From a virus: a stretch of 23,559 nt of DNA. The notes beneath the pieces were generated by a model. That model searched no databases. It saw nothing but the letters and a program-made list of their open reading frames with translations, and had not been told where the DNA came from. Below are positions 22,456-23,559 of this stretch, piece by piece. The stretch spans positions 1-23,559 of the IMG/VR virus record IMGVR_UViG_3300027749_003205, one strand, 5' to 3'. The position numbers and the translations under genes were made by a program. The first letter of the stretch is position 1; every line of letters begins with the position of its first letter.

Positions 22456-23559
22456 ACATGTCTTTAAGAACAGCTAATTCTGGAATCGTTTCAAAAATAC
22501 TCTCCCCTCTGATTTTATCAAGTCGATTGGATATTCCTAAAAATTCCTTGGCATGTTTAGGACTATGCGGTTTTTTCAACTCATGAATGATATGTGAAAA
22601 TAACGGGTCTAAATCAGTGTTATATTTTAAATTATGTTCTTGTATAAATTTCTTAAGTTTAATTACAATTTCTTCTTTAAAGTCGTCTGGTAAAATTTGA
22701 ACGTGATAATGTTTAGGATCTTCTAGTAAATTAATAAAAAAGTTATTGTAGTTAATATGACTAGACCTAGGGTGCCGATGAATGACGCCAATGCTAACTA
22801 AATGCGTTATGATTTCGGGCAATCTAAATACGTTCATTGCGCCTATGGTAAGCCCTGGGCGTAATATAACATTGTCTAATTTAACTAATTCTTTAAGATT
22901 TTCTTCCACCTTATGCCAAACTGTGCCTGATCGAATTAACTCGGCACGTTCCCCAATCTCGTCAATACTTGGCCATACTTCTAGCTTGCCGAATTGCCAT
23001 TGTTTCCAAAAGTCTAATACATTTTTCTTTCCGTAGATCCATGTACTGGCATTTGTGTTATAACTTAGTATTACATCAAACCTATCATTGTCTACTAGCA
23101 TTTGGAGAATTTGCCAATGCTCTGGCATGAGCAAAGGTTCGCCGCCGGCAAAATAAATTTTTTCAACAACATTAATTTGTTGTTTTAAAAAATCAAAATT
23201 ATTTGTATCGTTAACTGATTCGATATTCCATACTTTATCTTGTTCGTCGATCCACTTCATCTTTTTAGCATCAGGCACCCATGCTGAGCTATAACGTGGT
23301 CCACAGCTACGACATTTAAAATTACATAAATTACTAAAACGAAAATCCCAATATTTGAGATCCATTGTAGTACAAGTACCGTCCGGTCTTGTAATTTCTG
23401 GAATGATGTCAATTACCTTTGAGTAATCTCTATTCTTATAGGTCCGTCCGCTTTCACCAGTAACACGTTCACGATCAAAACATTTGCTACAAATTTTAGG
23501 TTCTTCTCCGTTAATCATTTGCTTGCGCAATGATTTCATATTGTCACTGTTCCAAATTT
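22433..23559 (-). CDS. Radical SAM protein with twitch-type domain, 5' end outside window (operon gene 1)
   Basis: The frame is open through the right edge: codons before the ATG at 23539 read IWNSDN, which fits the protein's usual run-up, so the true start is outside. Counted from that Met, a CxxC pair (Cys17/Cys20) is followed by the radical SAM motif Cys72/Cys76/Cys79 (SNLCNFKCRSCGP) and AGGEPLL (GGEP 132-135). The region around the CxxC pair (GEEPKICSKCFDRE, GESGRTYKN) aligns by eye with the equivalent part of the protein at 19267-20460, so the two are paralogues. About 40 residues or more, including further twitch cysteines, must lie beyond the window. The stop overlaps the next gene by 23 nt. 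Confidence 0.88.
   Translation of the reverse strand, partial: IWNSDNMKSLRKQMINGEEPKICSKCFDRERVTGESGRTYKNRDYSKVIDIIPEITRPDGTCTTMDLKYWDFRFSNLCNFKCRSCGPRYSSAWVPDAKKMKWIDEQDKVWNIESVNDTNNFDFLKQQINVVEKIYFAGGEPLLMPEHWQILQMLVDNDRFDVILSYNTNASTWIYGKKNVLDFWKQWQFGKLEVWPSIDEIGERAELIRSGTVWHKVEENLKELVKLDNVILRPGLTIGAMNVFRLPEIITHLVSIGVIHRHPRSSHINYNNFFINLLEDPKHYHVQILPDDFKEEIVIKLKKFIQEHNLKYNTDLDPLFSHIIHELKKPHSPKHAKEFLGISNRLDKIRGESIFETIPELAVLKDMYEGIYDT

Noticed and set aside
23537-23539. ATG 23539 as the real start of the first radical SAM gene
   Set aside because: The frame stays open to the window edge with plausible codons (IWNSDN) and the twitch region is incomplete without more N-terminal sequence.
1-23559. 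tRNA genes, CRISPR arrays, insertion sequences, attachment sites
   Set aside because: No gap exceeds about 105 nt, no cloverleaf or regularly spaced direct repeats were found, and no transposase or integrase frame exists.

Overview
This window looks like part of a virulent tailed-phage genome, most likely a marine T4-like myovirus. The evidence is tightly packed and overlapping genes, very long repetitive fibre-type proteins, TATAAATA/GATAAATA late-promoter octamers 18-20 nt before three starts, and a typical marine-phage accessory set: A-type Fe-S carrier, superoxide dismutase, UV-damage endonuclease, QueD-like protein and radical SAM enzymes. No ribosomal, tRNA or host housekeeping genes are visible. 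The host cannot be read from the sequence. Almost everything lies on the minus strand, so gene order runs from the right end to the left.

Right part (23559 to 18022). Four genes overlap by 10-23 nt and form one translationally coupled operon: a twitch-type radical SAM protein cut by the window edge, a protein of unknown family, a second radical SAM protein with an N-terminal SPASM-like cysteine set, and a third radical SAM protein of the twitch type. A perfect-consensus sigma-70 promoter (TTGACA, 17 nt, TATAAT) lies across the operon's last stop codon and drives a basic 401-residue phage protein of unknown function.

Middle part (17977 to 13131). A 483-residue fibre-like protein starts inside a long inverted repeat that also contains a late-promoter octamer. 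This matches the arrangement by which T4 keeps some late genes silent on early transcripts. Next, a strong sigma-70-like promoter drives queD-like, a 56-residue membrane protein, uvdE and a small coiled-coil protein. Two divergent gene pairs follow: a lysine-rich histone-H1-tail-like protein (+) against superoxide dismutase (-), and a CxxC/CxxC zinc-ribbon-like protein (+) against an IscA/HesB-type protein (-).

Left part (13125 to 1). The iscA-like gene leads into a 3735-residue giant fibre/virion protein (11.2 kb) and then into another fibre protein that runs off the left edge. The two fibre proteins share an N-terminal motif, so both may attach to the virion the same way. The left fibre carries three HxH motifs in repeated modules.

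Taken together, sigma-70-type promoters precede the metabolic, repair and unknown genes, and late octamers precede the structural genes plus iscA and the lysine-rich protein. The least explained system is the three-radical-SAM operon with its orphan partner. The clearest testable regulatory signal is the hairpin and late promoter at 17975-18009. No convincing terminator, tRNA, CRISPR array or insertion sequence was found, and no gene-free stretch exceeds about 105 nt.
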